A stretch of 64,000 bases of DNA from Viridothelium virens. Its lineage: Eukaryota; Ascomycota; Dothideomycetes; Trypetheliales; Trypetheliaceae. Below, one piece after another: positions 46,037 through 57,110 of the stretch. Position 1 is the stretch's first letter. Each line of letters opens with the position of its first letter. The translations under genes and the position numbers were made by a program. Under the pieces are notes generated by a model. That model saw nothing but the letters and a program-made list of their open reading frames with translations, did no database searches and was not told where the DNA came from. The stretch lies in NCBI GenBank assembly GCA_010094025.1, contig ML991781.1, positions 372,001-436,000 on the forward strand, written 5' to 3'.

Positions 46037-46602
46037 CCTACCTGCCATCGTTTTAGCTGCACAAATGCAATGCTGCTTCAAGCGGATTCGTGGCACTTCC
46101 TGCTACTGCACTCATGCTTGTCTTAATCTTTGACTTCGGACTGTGTGAGCAATGCTGACGATTGCGTTGCGAACAAGTTGAGCGACACAGATGCGAAGCC
46201 TATCATCTACGACCAAGTGCTCTTTCTCTGGCACAACTGAGTCGGTGCTCTGTGGATGGGTTGTTTGACAGTGTCGCAAGATCAATTCCAGATCCGCCCC
46301 GCTCACCTCCCGATGGGCCCGAGCTGGGGCAATAGAGCCTGCATTACGGCAAGAGATGAACTGGCCTAGACCGGTCTCGATGCTATTCCGAATAATACAT
46401 CGGCTGGTCAGCTTACTTGCGTATCTCAGATGGCTGCGTATTTGCAGGTAGACGCGTGTATTCTGTTCGTCGACTCGAACCTGCGAGTATCTCCTTGGAC
46501 ATGGCGTATTTATCTCTGACCAGCGATCACCGCTGCCACAATCCAAGTTGAGACATCAGCTCCATAATTTCTGGGAAAGGTACACTGTGCCCAAGGGTAT
46601 CT
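46037..46602. other. Region between convergent genes
   Basis: 3' flanks of the flavin-reductase-like gene and the glycosyltransferase. A minus-strand frame of 144 codons (46546-46112) covers most of it but shows no domain, and it lies directly downstream of the glycosyltransferase where a 3' untranslated region is expected. Not called. Confidence 0.35.
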
Positions 46603-48242
46603 CTAATATATCCGTTCCGTGCTTGGTTTGACCCAATGAGCATCTTGACAGTAATGTTCGACCTCCCAATTCTTAATTTTATCAAGATCCCACCCAGCCA
46701 AAAACCTGTTCTCTTCTGGTGTCCCGTCACCTACAGGTCCTCTTGGCCAACCAAACCGTATTGATGATACGAATGTACATTTTCTGGCATGGTAATTGTA
46801 TTGCATACACCGCGGGTTTTGGAAGCACGCATCTCGACAAGAGTCGAAGGAGTCGTGGGCGGGAGAATCGTCTGGGTCGCGAAACCCATCCCAATCAGCA
46901 TTTTCCCAGTCGGGACGAATTTTTTGACTAGTAGGGTCGAAATAAACGATAAGATCGGCGAAGAGGAGGGGACCTTGCTATGCTTGGTTAGCAAAACAGG
47001 CGAAAGCCCCGGTGAGGAGGAACTTACGCCCGGGTACCGTCTTTCCTGCTCCCACTTCCAAAGGCCTATCATGTCTTGTGGCAAAGAACGATGAAGCGAT
47101 AGCGCTGGCTCGCACCAGTAAAGCTCCGAGTATGGTATACCCCCAATCGGGTGAGGGCAGAATGAAGGCCAGTGGCCTGACAAAGGAACCCCGGCATTCC
47201 AAAACGCCCATCCCAGTATAGAGTCGCCACAACAGTCACCTTTGATATCATCAACATATCGCGCGCTGAGTGAAGGCTCCAAATATTCTCCGTGCGGTCC
47301 GACTTTTCGGGCTAGAAGTTTCTTCATAGCAGCTCGTGAAACCACAAATCCAGTCCCACCATATGCGAACCAAGTCTTCTTGCCATCCGCCGCCTCTTTC
47401 CCTGGCGATGGCGAGCCCATATATTTTGGCGTGTCCGGATCCAGATTATCCAGGAATCGAAAGAGATTGTCCCAGAAGAAGTACGTGTCATCCTCCATGA
47501 AGACGTACCACTTCACGTTTGGCCGCATTTCGAACGCCTTCTCCATCATTGGCAGGAACTTGAATCTGTCCAGCTTCCATCCTTCTGAATTTGAGTGCTC
47601 GAGGCGCCCTTCGGCTCGTAGCTGCTTTTGCTTGTCATAAGTCTCGAAGTCGGGGTTGTCTTGCCTGTAGGACTGTGGCAATTCAGCAAGAACGTCGTAC
47701 ACGCGTCGGTCGCCAACCCGATCATCAAGATCGGAGAAGATGAGAAGGTTCTCTATGCATCTGGCGACACTGGATAATTGTGCGCCGACTTTCGCCTTGT
47801 CAGCATTGATACCGATCCGGAGCGAGACTTGGATGTCCGCAAGTATGTACGTTGGGAATCCCGCGCAAAGGCCTGAGTCGCTGTGTCCGTCGAAGGCTGA
47901 GATTTGTGAGCGCGAACGGAAGCGGGAGTGCGTCTCCCACGTCCAGTAGTCAAGCTTCTCTTCCGATGCGCTCTGCAATGATTCTGTCGGTGACTCGGGC
48001 TGCACTGCATTTTCTGGACTGACCGGTGGCTGTGGACTACTCTTCGTATCTTCAACTACATCTGGCGTTGTATCGGTGGACTGAAGTTTGGATGGCTCTT
48101 GAGACGAATAGTTCCATTTTGGAACCTTAAAGGAAAGCTGAGTCGCGAAGCTGAGGAACGAGAACGCCAGAAGAGCAGCGATGGTGGCGGCCAGGAGCTT
48201 AGCCCAGCGACTTCTGAGGAATGGCTGGAAAGTAGTGGCCAT
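46603..48242 (-). CDS. Golgi-type glycosyltransferase with C-terminal PAN/apple-like domain
   Basis: Exons 48242-47028 and 46977-46603 (529 residues), start ATG at 48242. The intron is GTAAGT...TAG and keeps the frame at YPG|QGPLLFADL. A type II signal anchor (residues about 13-33, LLAATIAALLAFSFLSFATQ) precedes a Pro/Ser/Thr-rich stem. The catalytic domain has WYVFMEDDTYFFWDNLFRFL, a DxD-type metal site in EDDTY, followed by WFAYGGTGFVVSRAAM and CCGDSILGWAFWNAGVPL. That pattern is typical of GT31/DUF604-like fungal enzymes. The C-terminus (SFDSCRDACFQNPRCIQYNYHARKCTF split by Cys spacing) looks like a PAN/apple sugar- or protein-binding module. A GTGAGT donor at about 48350 upstream of the ATG suggests an intron in the 5' untranslated region. 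The sugar and acceptor are unknown. Confidence 0.88.
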
Positions 48243-49106
48243 AACAACTCTCTTCTGCCATTTCCTTTTGCTATAATTGCGATGAAAATAGGTAGGAGAC
48301 ACGAAGCGTGCGACAAACTGGAAAGACGCGGGAAGATACGCGGGCACTCACCGTTGGGTCTTGGGTCGAACAGCTTCAGCCTTGCCAAGTTGTAGCCACC
48401 GGTCAAGACTTGCTGCGACGTCCTGTTGGGTCCAGGCGTCGGCGAGATTTATTGGCCGGGGAAACGGAGACTTGTTAGCTCTTTGTCTGAGGCAACAAGC
48501 ATGCTTCGGAATCCTTGGGTCTAAAGCTGCTGCCGAAAGTGGCGAGCAAAATACGTGATTTAGAGATCATCGAGTGTGACAGCAAAGTACTAGTCGTGCC
48601 TATAGGTCTCTGAGGTAGCTACACTAAGCTCTGTCGGGTTAGCGCTACCGTTCGCCTTCTCTTCCCTGACACGCCTGAGTCGCAACCCCTGCATTAGCCA
48701 ATTCGCGCTTTGCACTGACCGCCCAACCGTGCCACCCTCTTTTCCCCTACAGCCGCTCAAGCCATCTTGTAATTCCTGCGTAGATCTAGCTTATCCTAGG
48801 GTACGATAAGAATACCGAGGGGCAAGGTAATCAGTCTTGGTCCAAGATTTTGGGCCTCTCTTGGATTGCATGAAGCTAGGGCAGAGGTATTGCAGCGATC
48901 CTCTACTGTGTCTTGCTGGATGATCTATCAAGCTATTATCAGGGCACTGCATCTCATCGAGATCTTGTTGGCGCTCTTCTGTGGATTGCAAAGCTTAAGT
49001 AGGACTACTGAGCAGGTTGCTTCTTTCACTTCTTCAATTCTATCGAACCATTACCCATACCCGTTAATTATTAAGTACTTCTCAAGGAGCCCCAGAACAT
49101 GCAAAG
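48243..49106. other. Promoter of the glycosyltransferase and 3' flank of the CorA-like gene
   Basis: Includes the probable 5'-UTR intron (about 48275-48350, minus strand). The rest shows no gene or repeat. Confidence 0.4.
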
Positions 49107-50579
49107 TCACTTCCCCTTTGCTGAAGCGAGGTGAGCCTTTAGTCGTTTGAACAGCAGTTTAATATGTAGGAAGTCAGCCACACCCAAAGCTATGAAACTC
49201 AGTGGAATTGCAACAGCAAAATATACCCAGAATGTCTGTCCCAACGATCCCAGATCGTTTGTCATGCTAAAAAAGCTCGAAACAAAAGATAAAGGAACAA
49301 AGACAACGGCGAGATACGTCAGCCTTGTAAGATTCTTATTCTGGCCGAAAGCGCGCCTACTTTCCTCGATGGAGACAATCGCCGTGGCCACCAAGACGAT
49401 ACGTTCAATGCGGTCTTGCAAGCTCGCGATATCCTTGTGCACGATCTCAAAGTCGCGCTGGAGGTCTTGTAGACCCTCATCAGTATTCTTATCTGAGGTC
49501 TCCCGGAAGAGCTTGTCAATGGTATCAGCAAGCATGCTTCGGTACTGAGGTACGCTTCTTCGCCACGGATGCAGCTTTCTCAGGGAAGCATCGATACTAC
49601 TTGGGTCTCTGCGGAAGTCTGGATTTTCTAATTCCCACTCAATTTGAACCAGACGGGCTCCCACATAGCGACATAGTGTCAGCCATTCGGCGCAGACAAG
49701 CTGCAGCATGCGGTAAACAAGGGTCTGCGGTTGCGCCGCAAAAGCTACACCGTCTTCGTTCGGGAGACGCTGAGTCCAATAAAGTACGTCATCAAAGATT
49801 GAGGTTCGCGGAGGTCCTTCAAAGGAAGAAGATTTGTCTTCCATTCCTGGAGTCGGATCGAAATTGCGGTAGCCAGACCACAGAGGATATCCTTCAGTGA
49901 CTGTGGGATCGACTAGCAGTACTCCGAGGACACCTGATTCATATGCTTTGTTGGGTCGAATCCAAAATGAGCTTTTGCTACGAATTAATGCGACGCTGGT
50001 GCCCTCCTCATCAAAGATGGTCTTGTGATTCCTGTCATTATCCAGTCGACGCAGGACGTTGAAAGAGCCTGCATCACATAATGCTTGCTTATGCGACTCT
50101 GGTGATTTGAAGTACCTGGGTTGGACGTACCGTATGTGGGAATAAGGGCGGTCCCGTGAAACAACGTCCAGATCTGGAAGTTCCACCCAAGGATCGCGCG
50201 TATTGTACCACAAGTAATCACTGATATGACCTCTGAAGAATAGTGGGTCGATACCAAATCGTGCGCCCAGAAGCTCAACCACATCTCGCGATAAGTCTTC
50301 AACTACAAACAGTCGAGCTTCAACATGATCATGGTCGACGTGCCTATCTTCGAGCAAAGCCGCAAGTGATGCAGCATCACTAATGTCAGTTCTGCTCACT
50401 TTCTTGCCTCGTGGAAAGTCAAGCATTGCAATCCGTGTGCGGCTTGCACGCTCAGCTCGATCAACATCCTTCAAGAACTTCCACTTCACGGGCGCCGTAG
50501 TCACCTCCATCCAGTCAGCAAGGTAGCGTAGGTGTGGCCACCTACTGGAAATGGATTTGAGATAGCTGAGGTAGGGCAT
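49107..50579 (-). CDS. CorA-like membrane protein lacking the GMN signature
   Basis: Single exon of 490 residues from ATG at 50579 (MPYLSYLKSISSRWPHLRYLADW). The large N-terminal cytosolic part matches fungal CorA-like proteins (VEDLSRDVVELLGARFGIDPLFFRGHI and WYNTRDPW). A long helical region (about 345-420) has coiled-coil character. Two C-terminal membrane helices follow, LTYLAVVFVPLSFVSSFFSM and TFWVYFAVAIPLSFIALGVADF. In true CorA/Mrs2/Alr Mg2+ channels the first helix ends in GMN; here the place is taken by FSMTND, so ion transport is not assured. A 76-codon minus frame with its own ATG (50817-50587) lies just upstream, but joining it would need a 31-base intron, which is too short. I treat it as untranslated leader or a separate small frame. 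Confidence 0.8.
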   Translation of the reverse strand: MPYLSYLKSISSRWPHLRYLADWMEVTTAPVKWKFLKDVDRAERASRTRIAMLDFPRGKKVSRTDISDAASLAALLEDRHVDHDHVEARLFVVEDLSRDVVELLGARFGIDPLFFRGHISDYLWYNTRDPWVELPDLDVVSRDRPYSHIRYVQPRYFKSPESHKQALCDAGSFNVLRRLDNDRNHKTIFDEEGTSVALIRSKSSFWIRPNKAYESGVLGVLLVDPTVTEGYPLWSGYRNFDPTPGMEDKSSSFEGPPRTSIFDDVLYWTQRLPNEDGVAFAAQPQTLVYRMLQLVCAEWLTLCRYVGARLVQIEWELENPDFRRDPSSIDASLRKLHPWRRSVPQYRSMLADTIDKLFRETSDKNTDEGLQDLQRDFEIVHKDIASLQDRIERIVLVATAIVSIEESRRAFGQNKNLTRLTYLAVVFVPLSFVSSFFSMTNDLGSLGQTFWVYFAVAIPLSFIALGVADFLHIKLLFKRLKAHLASAKGK

Positions 50580-51652
50580 GTGTGAGCTATGAGTTAGTTA
50601 GGCTCTCGAAACAATACACTCGACGAGGTTTTACAAACGTATCGATCTCCCATTCTTGAGCGCAGGCAGAAGGCTTTTGTTCATATACATCTCCGATGTA
50701 GTATGCATCCCCAGCCTCACTGGTATGTGGAAGAATATTAGCGGTGATGTGGGTTGCATTAGACGCGGTGTAAGCGATATGCTGGTCAAGCGGCGGTCGA
50801 GGCCGTGCAAATGACATAGTGAAAAGCTACTTTGACGGAAATAGAATTTTTTGAAACGATTGCAATTCCTTCCCCGAAGGCTGAACAAAGCCTTTGCAGG
50901 TGGCGGAAACGGTTGGTGCGAGTTAATGATTTTGATCATCGGATGAAAGCGCTCACCGGGTCCCAGCAGGGGAATTCTATCGATCGTCCGTACTAAGGCA
51001 ACAAGGCTGACTTTACAGTCATCAGCGCGGAGTCGCGACATGAAGTCACTCTTGTGGCTGAAACGCTACAGAAAAAGGCTGCAGTCGGGAGAGAATGCGG
51101 AAATCGAGGCATCCTCTTCTGGCAAGTGACACAAGAAGGCGATCACTACATCGCCAACCAAGCTAACTACTTTGCACATTTTAAAATTCTTGTCATGTGT
51201 ATTGAGTGACATGGTAAGTAACGGCGTAGCGGAGATAAGTCACAATCCAGACCATTGAGAGACGAAAAGAAAGTTGAAGGAGCCTTGCGGCAAGATGGGG
51301 TCATTATTCGGATCTTGAAGCTTAGCCCGAGGGTGCTGATTATTCGGTGGATTTGAAAGATTTTCGAAGGGGACGAGGAACCGCCCATTGCCCAAGTTGG
51401 GGAGAGAGCTTTAGACAATACGCAATCACATTGCTGCTTTGTAAAGAGTACGTAGATTGAATTTAGGTACATCAGATTAGCGTGGCGGTGCGCTCCCTGT
51501 TCCTAGAGTATGGCTAGGCGACAAGTACCAAAGGTGCCAAAGTTAGTGGCGCGCCGTTGCCCAGCAACCACAGAAAAATATCGCGGGCCTGACCATGAAC
51601 GTCATCTCCGTGAAGACACTCTTCGAACGAGACTTCGACTATTTTTTCAAAG
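50580..51652. other. Divergent upstream region of the CorA-like and kinesin genes
   Basis: No confident gene. The 76-codon frame at 50817-50587 (minus) begins with MSFARPRPPLDQHIAY and looks protein-like. It could be an upstream exon of the CorA-like gene with an unusual splice, or an upstream open reading frame. Confidence 0.4.
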
Positions 51653-53980
51653 ATGAGCGTGCGTGTGGTGGCTAGGATAAGGCCACTGCTCAAGCTGGAA
51701 CAGGAAAAGGATGTCATTGTTACGACCAGTGGATCCGGTGAAGAATCTCCTGCGAGTCCGACAGTCGTACGGATACCAAATCCCAAGAACGAGGCAGAGT
51801 CCTTCAGCTTTCAATTCAATAGCGTTTACGACCAAGAATCGACACAGCAGTCCATTTTCGACAATGAAGGTGTGTAATTGCCATTAAGTCCGCAATACTC
51901 AGCTGATACGTTGAGAACAGTCTCCCCTACAGTGAAGCATCTCTTCAACGGCTTTGACGTAACTATCTTTGCATATGGCGTTACAGGAACCGGAAAGACG
52001 CATACTATGCGAGGTGGCAAGAGTTTGGCCGAGCGAGGTGTCATTCCACGGTTGTTAAGTAGCATCTACAGGCGAACCAGGAAGATTGAGAAGGACTCAG
52101 CTGGGCAGACACGGGCGGACGTCTCGATGAGCTATTACGAGATTTACAATGACCGTGTACACGATCTTTTCGAAAGCCCTGAAAAACGGACTCCATCTGG
52201 ACTCCCCATCCGTGACAATAACGGGAAAACGGTAGTGGTTGGTCTGACAGAAAGACCTTGCACGACTTTGAAGGAATTCGAGCAGCCATATGACCAAGCA
52301 AACGTGAATAGATCGACATCGGCGACGAAGGTGAGAAGACTTTCCCGGAGAACAAATTAGACGTCGCTGATGTGTCTACAGCTTAATGCACACTCATCCA
52401 GATCACACGCCATCCTCTGTGTGAAAATCTCGCAGACAACCGGCGACCAGACGAGGATCAGCACCGCTTCCGCCATTGATCTTGCAGGATCCGAGGATAA
52501 TCGAAGAACGGACAACGGTAAAGAACGAATGGTTGAATCTGCGAGTATCAATAAGAGCCTTTTCGTGCTTGCCCAATGTGTAGAGGCAATCAGTAAGAAA
52601 CAAACCCGAGTACCTTATCGAGAGTCGAAGATGACTCGTATACTCTCACTTGGACAAAACAACGGGTTGACAGTGATGATATTGAACCTCGCCCCTGTTC
52701 GGTCATATCATCTTGACACTCTGAGCTCATTGAATTTCGCGAACCGCACGAAGAAGATTGAAGTCAATGAGATCGAGAATGAACCTATCTTCAACCACGG
52801 TACAGCGGCCAAGCAGACTGCAGCAGTGTCGGGATCTTCCATCCAACAAAGGCAACCACTTCGACCACTAGCTGTCTCCCATAATGTGCAATCCACCAAA
52901 ACCGACAAGCCGGTCAAAGCGTTCTCAGTATATTCAGACAAAACAAAGACAATTAGGCCACTAGCGACCATAGCGAACACCGGCAGAAAACTTGAATCCT
53001 CGAAACAAGCATTGTCTGAGTCGTCGAACTTTCAAACAACAATGCGTGCCGACAAAGCGATGCGGCCGAGTAACATTGCGCGACCACCACCGCCAGCTAA
53101 TCCGATGTTATCGAAAGCCAATATTGAGGCTTTGATAGATCGCCGAATAGAGGAACAGCTAGCAGTACAACGACATCAGGACTCTGCCGCTCCTACCAAA
53201 CATGTGGACGAGGAATTCCAAAGGAGATTGGAAAAATTAGAACGGCGTATTGAAGAAAAGGAAGAAATGGATGATCCAAAAGCCGAGGGTCTACAGTACC
53301 TCCTCATGGCAAAACAGCATACAGCATCAGGGCACGATCAGTCGGCACTAAAGATGTACCAGCTTGCCTTGCCCTTCTTTCCGCAGAACCGGAAGCTGGA
53401 ACACAAGATACAAAAGCTAGAAGATAAGATCAAAGCTAAGAAAGCAGCCCACATAAGCCCACCTAAGATGACATCGGAGAATCCAGTCCCAGCCCCGATG
53501 TACGCGGTACCAGATACGTCCGAGAGCGAAAATGCCATAATTCGGAAGCCAACCAGACACGAGACATGTGAAGACCCTGACGATGATGACTACTACGAAG
53601 AACCCCCCAAGCTCTCAACATATGACTCCGACCCAGACGCAATGCACAACGCTCACCGGAAATCACGTCAGCCCGTTTCGAAAGCTAAGCTTCCCGTCTT
53701 CCGCGACCTCTCGGATGCTCCCGACGAGCCGGCTAGCCCTCGAACGTCGACGCTGTTGCAGATTATCAATACGCGCGACTTGAAGCAGATACGGTCGCTA
53801 AAGGGAGTGGGAGCTAAGCGAGCGGCTGCGATTGTCGATGCGCTCTGTGAGATGGATGCTGGAAGTGGGTCAGAGGAGGCGACGACGATGAGCACGATTA
53901 CAAGTTTAGAACAGCTGGAGGCGTTGAAGGGCGTGGGGAGGAGTACGGTGGAGGGTATGAGGCTGGGTCTGGCGAGTTGA
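51653..53980 (+). CDS. Kinesin-10-like (KIF22/Kid-type) motor with helix-hairpin-helix tail
   Basis: Exons 51653-51869, 51921-52330 and 52382-53980 (741 residues); both introns keep frame and restore conserved motor segments. The motor domain is N-terminal. Its P-loop is GVTGTGKT at residues 92-99, switch I lies in NVNRSTSATKLNAHSSRSHAI (formed across intron 2), and switch II is DLAGSED. YRESKMTRIL and NFANRTKKIEVNE mark its end. A charged neck/coiled coil lies near 490-520, followed by a TPR-like helical segment. The C-terminus carries tandem helix-hairpin-helix units (IRSLKGVGAKRAAAIVDAL and LEALKGVGRSTVEGMRLGL) that bind DNA. This architecture is the hallmark of chromokinesins that move chromosome arms on spindle microtubules. 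An acidic linker with DDDDYYEEPP precedes the tail. Confidence 0.93.
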
Positions 53981-54751
53981 GTTGTTCGCCTCTGATATGT
54001 TGTTTTCTCTCTTTTCATCTGATGGCCACCTCATCACATTGTCTTCTTTCCAATATTTCCCTTTTTTTCTCTCATCCTGGTCAATAATGGGAAGGGTCTC
54101 AAGGCATTAGCAAGGTGTTTCATGGGTCATCTCGGTGTAAGAATAGCACAGCGACACGTATGTACGCGTCCTTGCCTTGCAACAATGCAGGTAATGGTGG
54201 CAAATATCGGAAACTAAATATTGCCTTCTCGTGCTTAGCGGAGACCAAACTGCCGGAAGTGCCCCACGGTTTTATCGGTGCGCATCGGCCTCCACAGCGG
54301 CCGAGTAATTTTTCTACTCTTCGCTCCATACCCGTCTCGGTTTAGCAGTGATCATTTAGTACTGCACCACCAAATGGTTAGATGCTCAATTGAGCAAATG
54401 ACGCAAGTGCCCGCCATAATTCTCAAACGAGCAACACGGGACCTCAATGGGAATGGAAACTGGAGCATGGATCACTAAGCTGCAGCGGTAATGGTGCCGA
54501 ATACCCGAATCGGCGAGGTGTTTGAGTCGGTGCGTTGCTCTGATGCACCATCTAATTTGTGGATTTGTGAGCAGGGCATGGCAAGGCAAGGCAAGACCAT
54601 GTGGACGATTAAAAACACTAATAAGAGAAGAGCCTCCTTCGGATTTCTTCCCCTGCTCTGCCTTGCATCTTCCTACGGAGTTCCGTTGCATAGGCGGCCT
54701 TTTTCCCAAAATTTTTGGGGATACAAAACAAAATAATATACCATTTTCAGC
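53981..54751. other. Intergenic region, no gene recognised
   Basis: 3' flank of the kinesin gene and promoter of the MFS gene. A T-rich tract at 54050-54075 follows the kinesin stop. No coding frame with a signature. Confidence 0.4.
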
Positions 54752-56636
54752 ATGGACCGGATAGAACGGTTGCTATCTCGGCCTACTGCCAAACCCTACC
54801 GAAGCCGTGACCTCGAAGCCTCTGAGACTCCGTTTTTGAATGCGCAGGGCCACCTCGATTTTGCGCCCGGCGATGTGGAGAATCCCAAAGAATGGTCTCG
54901 CCCCCGGCGATGGTACGTCACGGTTGTAGGAGTTACTCTCGTGGTCAACGCTACGTTTGCGTCTTCGAGTCCCTCAGGATGTCTTGAAAGTATTGCAGAT
55001 ACTTTTGACGTTTCGGTGGAAGCAACGAATCTCGTCATTACACTGTTCCTTTTAGGTTACTGTTTCGGACCACTGTTCTGGGTATTTCGACTCTCATCCC
55101 TCCAGTGAGGTCTCCGTATATTGATTTCTTTTCTTAGGCACCATTATCCGAGTTTTATGGTCGAAGATGGCTTTTCTACCTCTCATTCACGGCCTACCTG
55201 GCTTTCAATTTCCTTTGCGCATTTGCAAATAATTTCGGTGCTCTTCTGGTCGGACGTTTCTTAACCGGAACGTTTGCAAGTTCTGCTCTTTCGAATGCGC
55301 CAGGCGTGCTTGCCGATATTTGGGGTCCAGTAGATCGAGGCAACGCCATGGGCTTATTCTCTATGATGACCTTCATTGGTCCATCTCTTGGACCTGTAAT
55401 ATCTGGATTCCTGCAGCTGAAGGAGGACTGGCGTTGGAATTTTTACGTCCTCCTCTGGTTAGCTGGTGCAACTGAGATTCTTATGTTCACAATCCCAGAG
55501 ACCCTCCCTTCAATCGTTCTGCTGAACAAAGCGCGTCGTCTACGAGCTCTCAAAATTCCAGGTTATGAAAATGTTCAGGCTCCCGTGGAAGCTACGGATA
55601 GAACGCTTGCTGGCATTTTCAAAGTTGCCCTCTTGCGGCCTTGGCAGATCCTATTCGACCCAATCTCATTCCTCGTTGCCATTTATGTGGGTGTCGTTTA
55701 CGCCCTACTATACATGCTTTTCACCATCTATCCCATCGTTTTCCAGCAAAAGCGTCACTGGAATGCTGGTGTCGGAGAGCTGCCCCTCATTGGCACTATT
55801 GTCGGTGCTGTCATGGCCGCCGGCATTGTTTTCTACAACTCTTCTCGTGACGTGAAGCGCATGCTAGCCGGTCATACCCAACGTCCAGAAGATAGGCTGC
55901 CATTAGCTATGCTCGGAGGTGTTATGTTTGCTATTACCATGTTCTGGTTTGCCTGGAGCGGAGAATACAACAGCGTACACTGGATTGTTCCAACGTTGGC
56001 AGGCGTGTTTTTATCGTGCTCCATCTTGTTGATATTCGTCGCCTTTTTGAATTACATCACTGACACATACCTAATGTTTGCTGCATCTGCGCTGGCTGCT
56101 AATACGATCATGAGATCGGCTTGTGGCGCTGCAGCACCGCTCTTTACTCAATACATGTGAGTGCCTGCGTGCATGAATTCCTAATTTTTACATCAGTACA
56201 TTTCTTCGCAGTCGGTGCTAACCTTTTCAGGTTTGATGCTTTAGGCGTCGGCGGTGGTGGTTCCTTGATCGGCGGTGTGGCAACATTACTTGCGCCAATA
56301 CCATTTATCTTTTACTGGAAGGGCGAAACCATCCGTCGAAGATCTAGGTTTGCCCCCACGGAGAACAAGCCGAAGCAAGAAGACAAGCCTGCGGACGACG
56401 AGCAGCAGCAGGAGCGCGATATATCCGATGACCTCGAAAAGGACGAGACCAGCCCATCGCGTCAAGTGACTACTTCTAGTGAAAGCGATCTTTCCCGAGT
56501 GAGAAGTCGTGAGGTTGAAGCAGGACAGGAGGGCGCTAGGACGGATGACGGAGAACTCAGAACCGCTACTGGAGAAGTCGTTGAAACAGAAAAAGATTTG
56601 GAGAAGCATCAAGCATATCGTAAAGAGACCAGATGA
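54752..56636 (+). CDS. MFS drug/H+ antiporter (DHA1, polyamine/multidrug type)
   Basis: Exons 54752-55081, 55138-56156 and 56231-56636 (584 residues); all junctions are in phase. The cytosolic N-terminus contains FAPGDVENPKEWSRPRRWYVT, the NP..W motif before helix 1 of DHA1 transporters. Conserved elements: [25 protein letters not shown] (motif A across intron 1), GRFLTGTFASSALSNAPGVLADIW, and GPSLGPVISGF (motif C of antiporters). Another conserved element is APIPFIFYWKGETIRRRSRF before the tail. The C-terminal tail (about 100 residues) is rich in Asp, Glu and Gln, unusually long and probably regulatory. Relatives (Tpo1, Flr1, Mfs1 types) export polyamines, fungicides and toxic metabolites at the plasma membrane. 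The substrate is unknown. Confidence 0.9.
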
Positions 56637-57110
56637 ATTGCGATGCGACCTTAAGCAATAGCCTTTTACTGACAGGTTCTCTTGCTCCTTTGATCATTGG
56701 TCCATTAATCCCTGAGCAAATCCATCAGGCGCGGATGGCTACACCTGGAATCCACGAGGATGTCACTTCTCCATAATTAAGATGGAAAGACCTGCATTTA
56801 AAACCAGGAGGCCCTGTAAAGAGCAGAGTGGGCTCGTGGAGTATTCTGTCTGGTCGTACTGACGGCGCGAAGTCAGAAATCGAACATGAAGAAGGGAAAG
56901 ATGAAAATCAAGTCGCATTGGATTTTGGAGACATAATTCTTGCGTAGTACAAGATGCAAATAGGACCAGGGGAGAATAATCTACTTCTAGATTCTTGGCT
57001 GTATATACTTTTTGATATAGATCTTTAGGCGACTGGTAACAGGAGCTAAGGGAAAGCAGATAAAGAAAATCAAAGTACTTGCTTGGGGTATCAATTGTGC
57101 GTCGCATTCA
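56637..57110. other. Region between convergent genes
   Basis: 3' flanks of the MFS gene and the DUF3292 gene. Nothing beyond short chance frames. Confidence 0.4.

Noticed and set aside
46112-46546. 144-codon minus-strand frame downstream of the glycosyltransferase
   Set aside because: No family signature and in the expected 3' untranslated region; could be real but unsupported.
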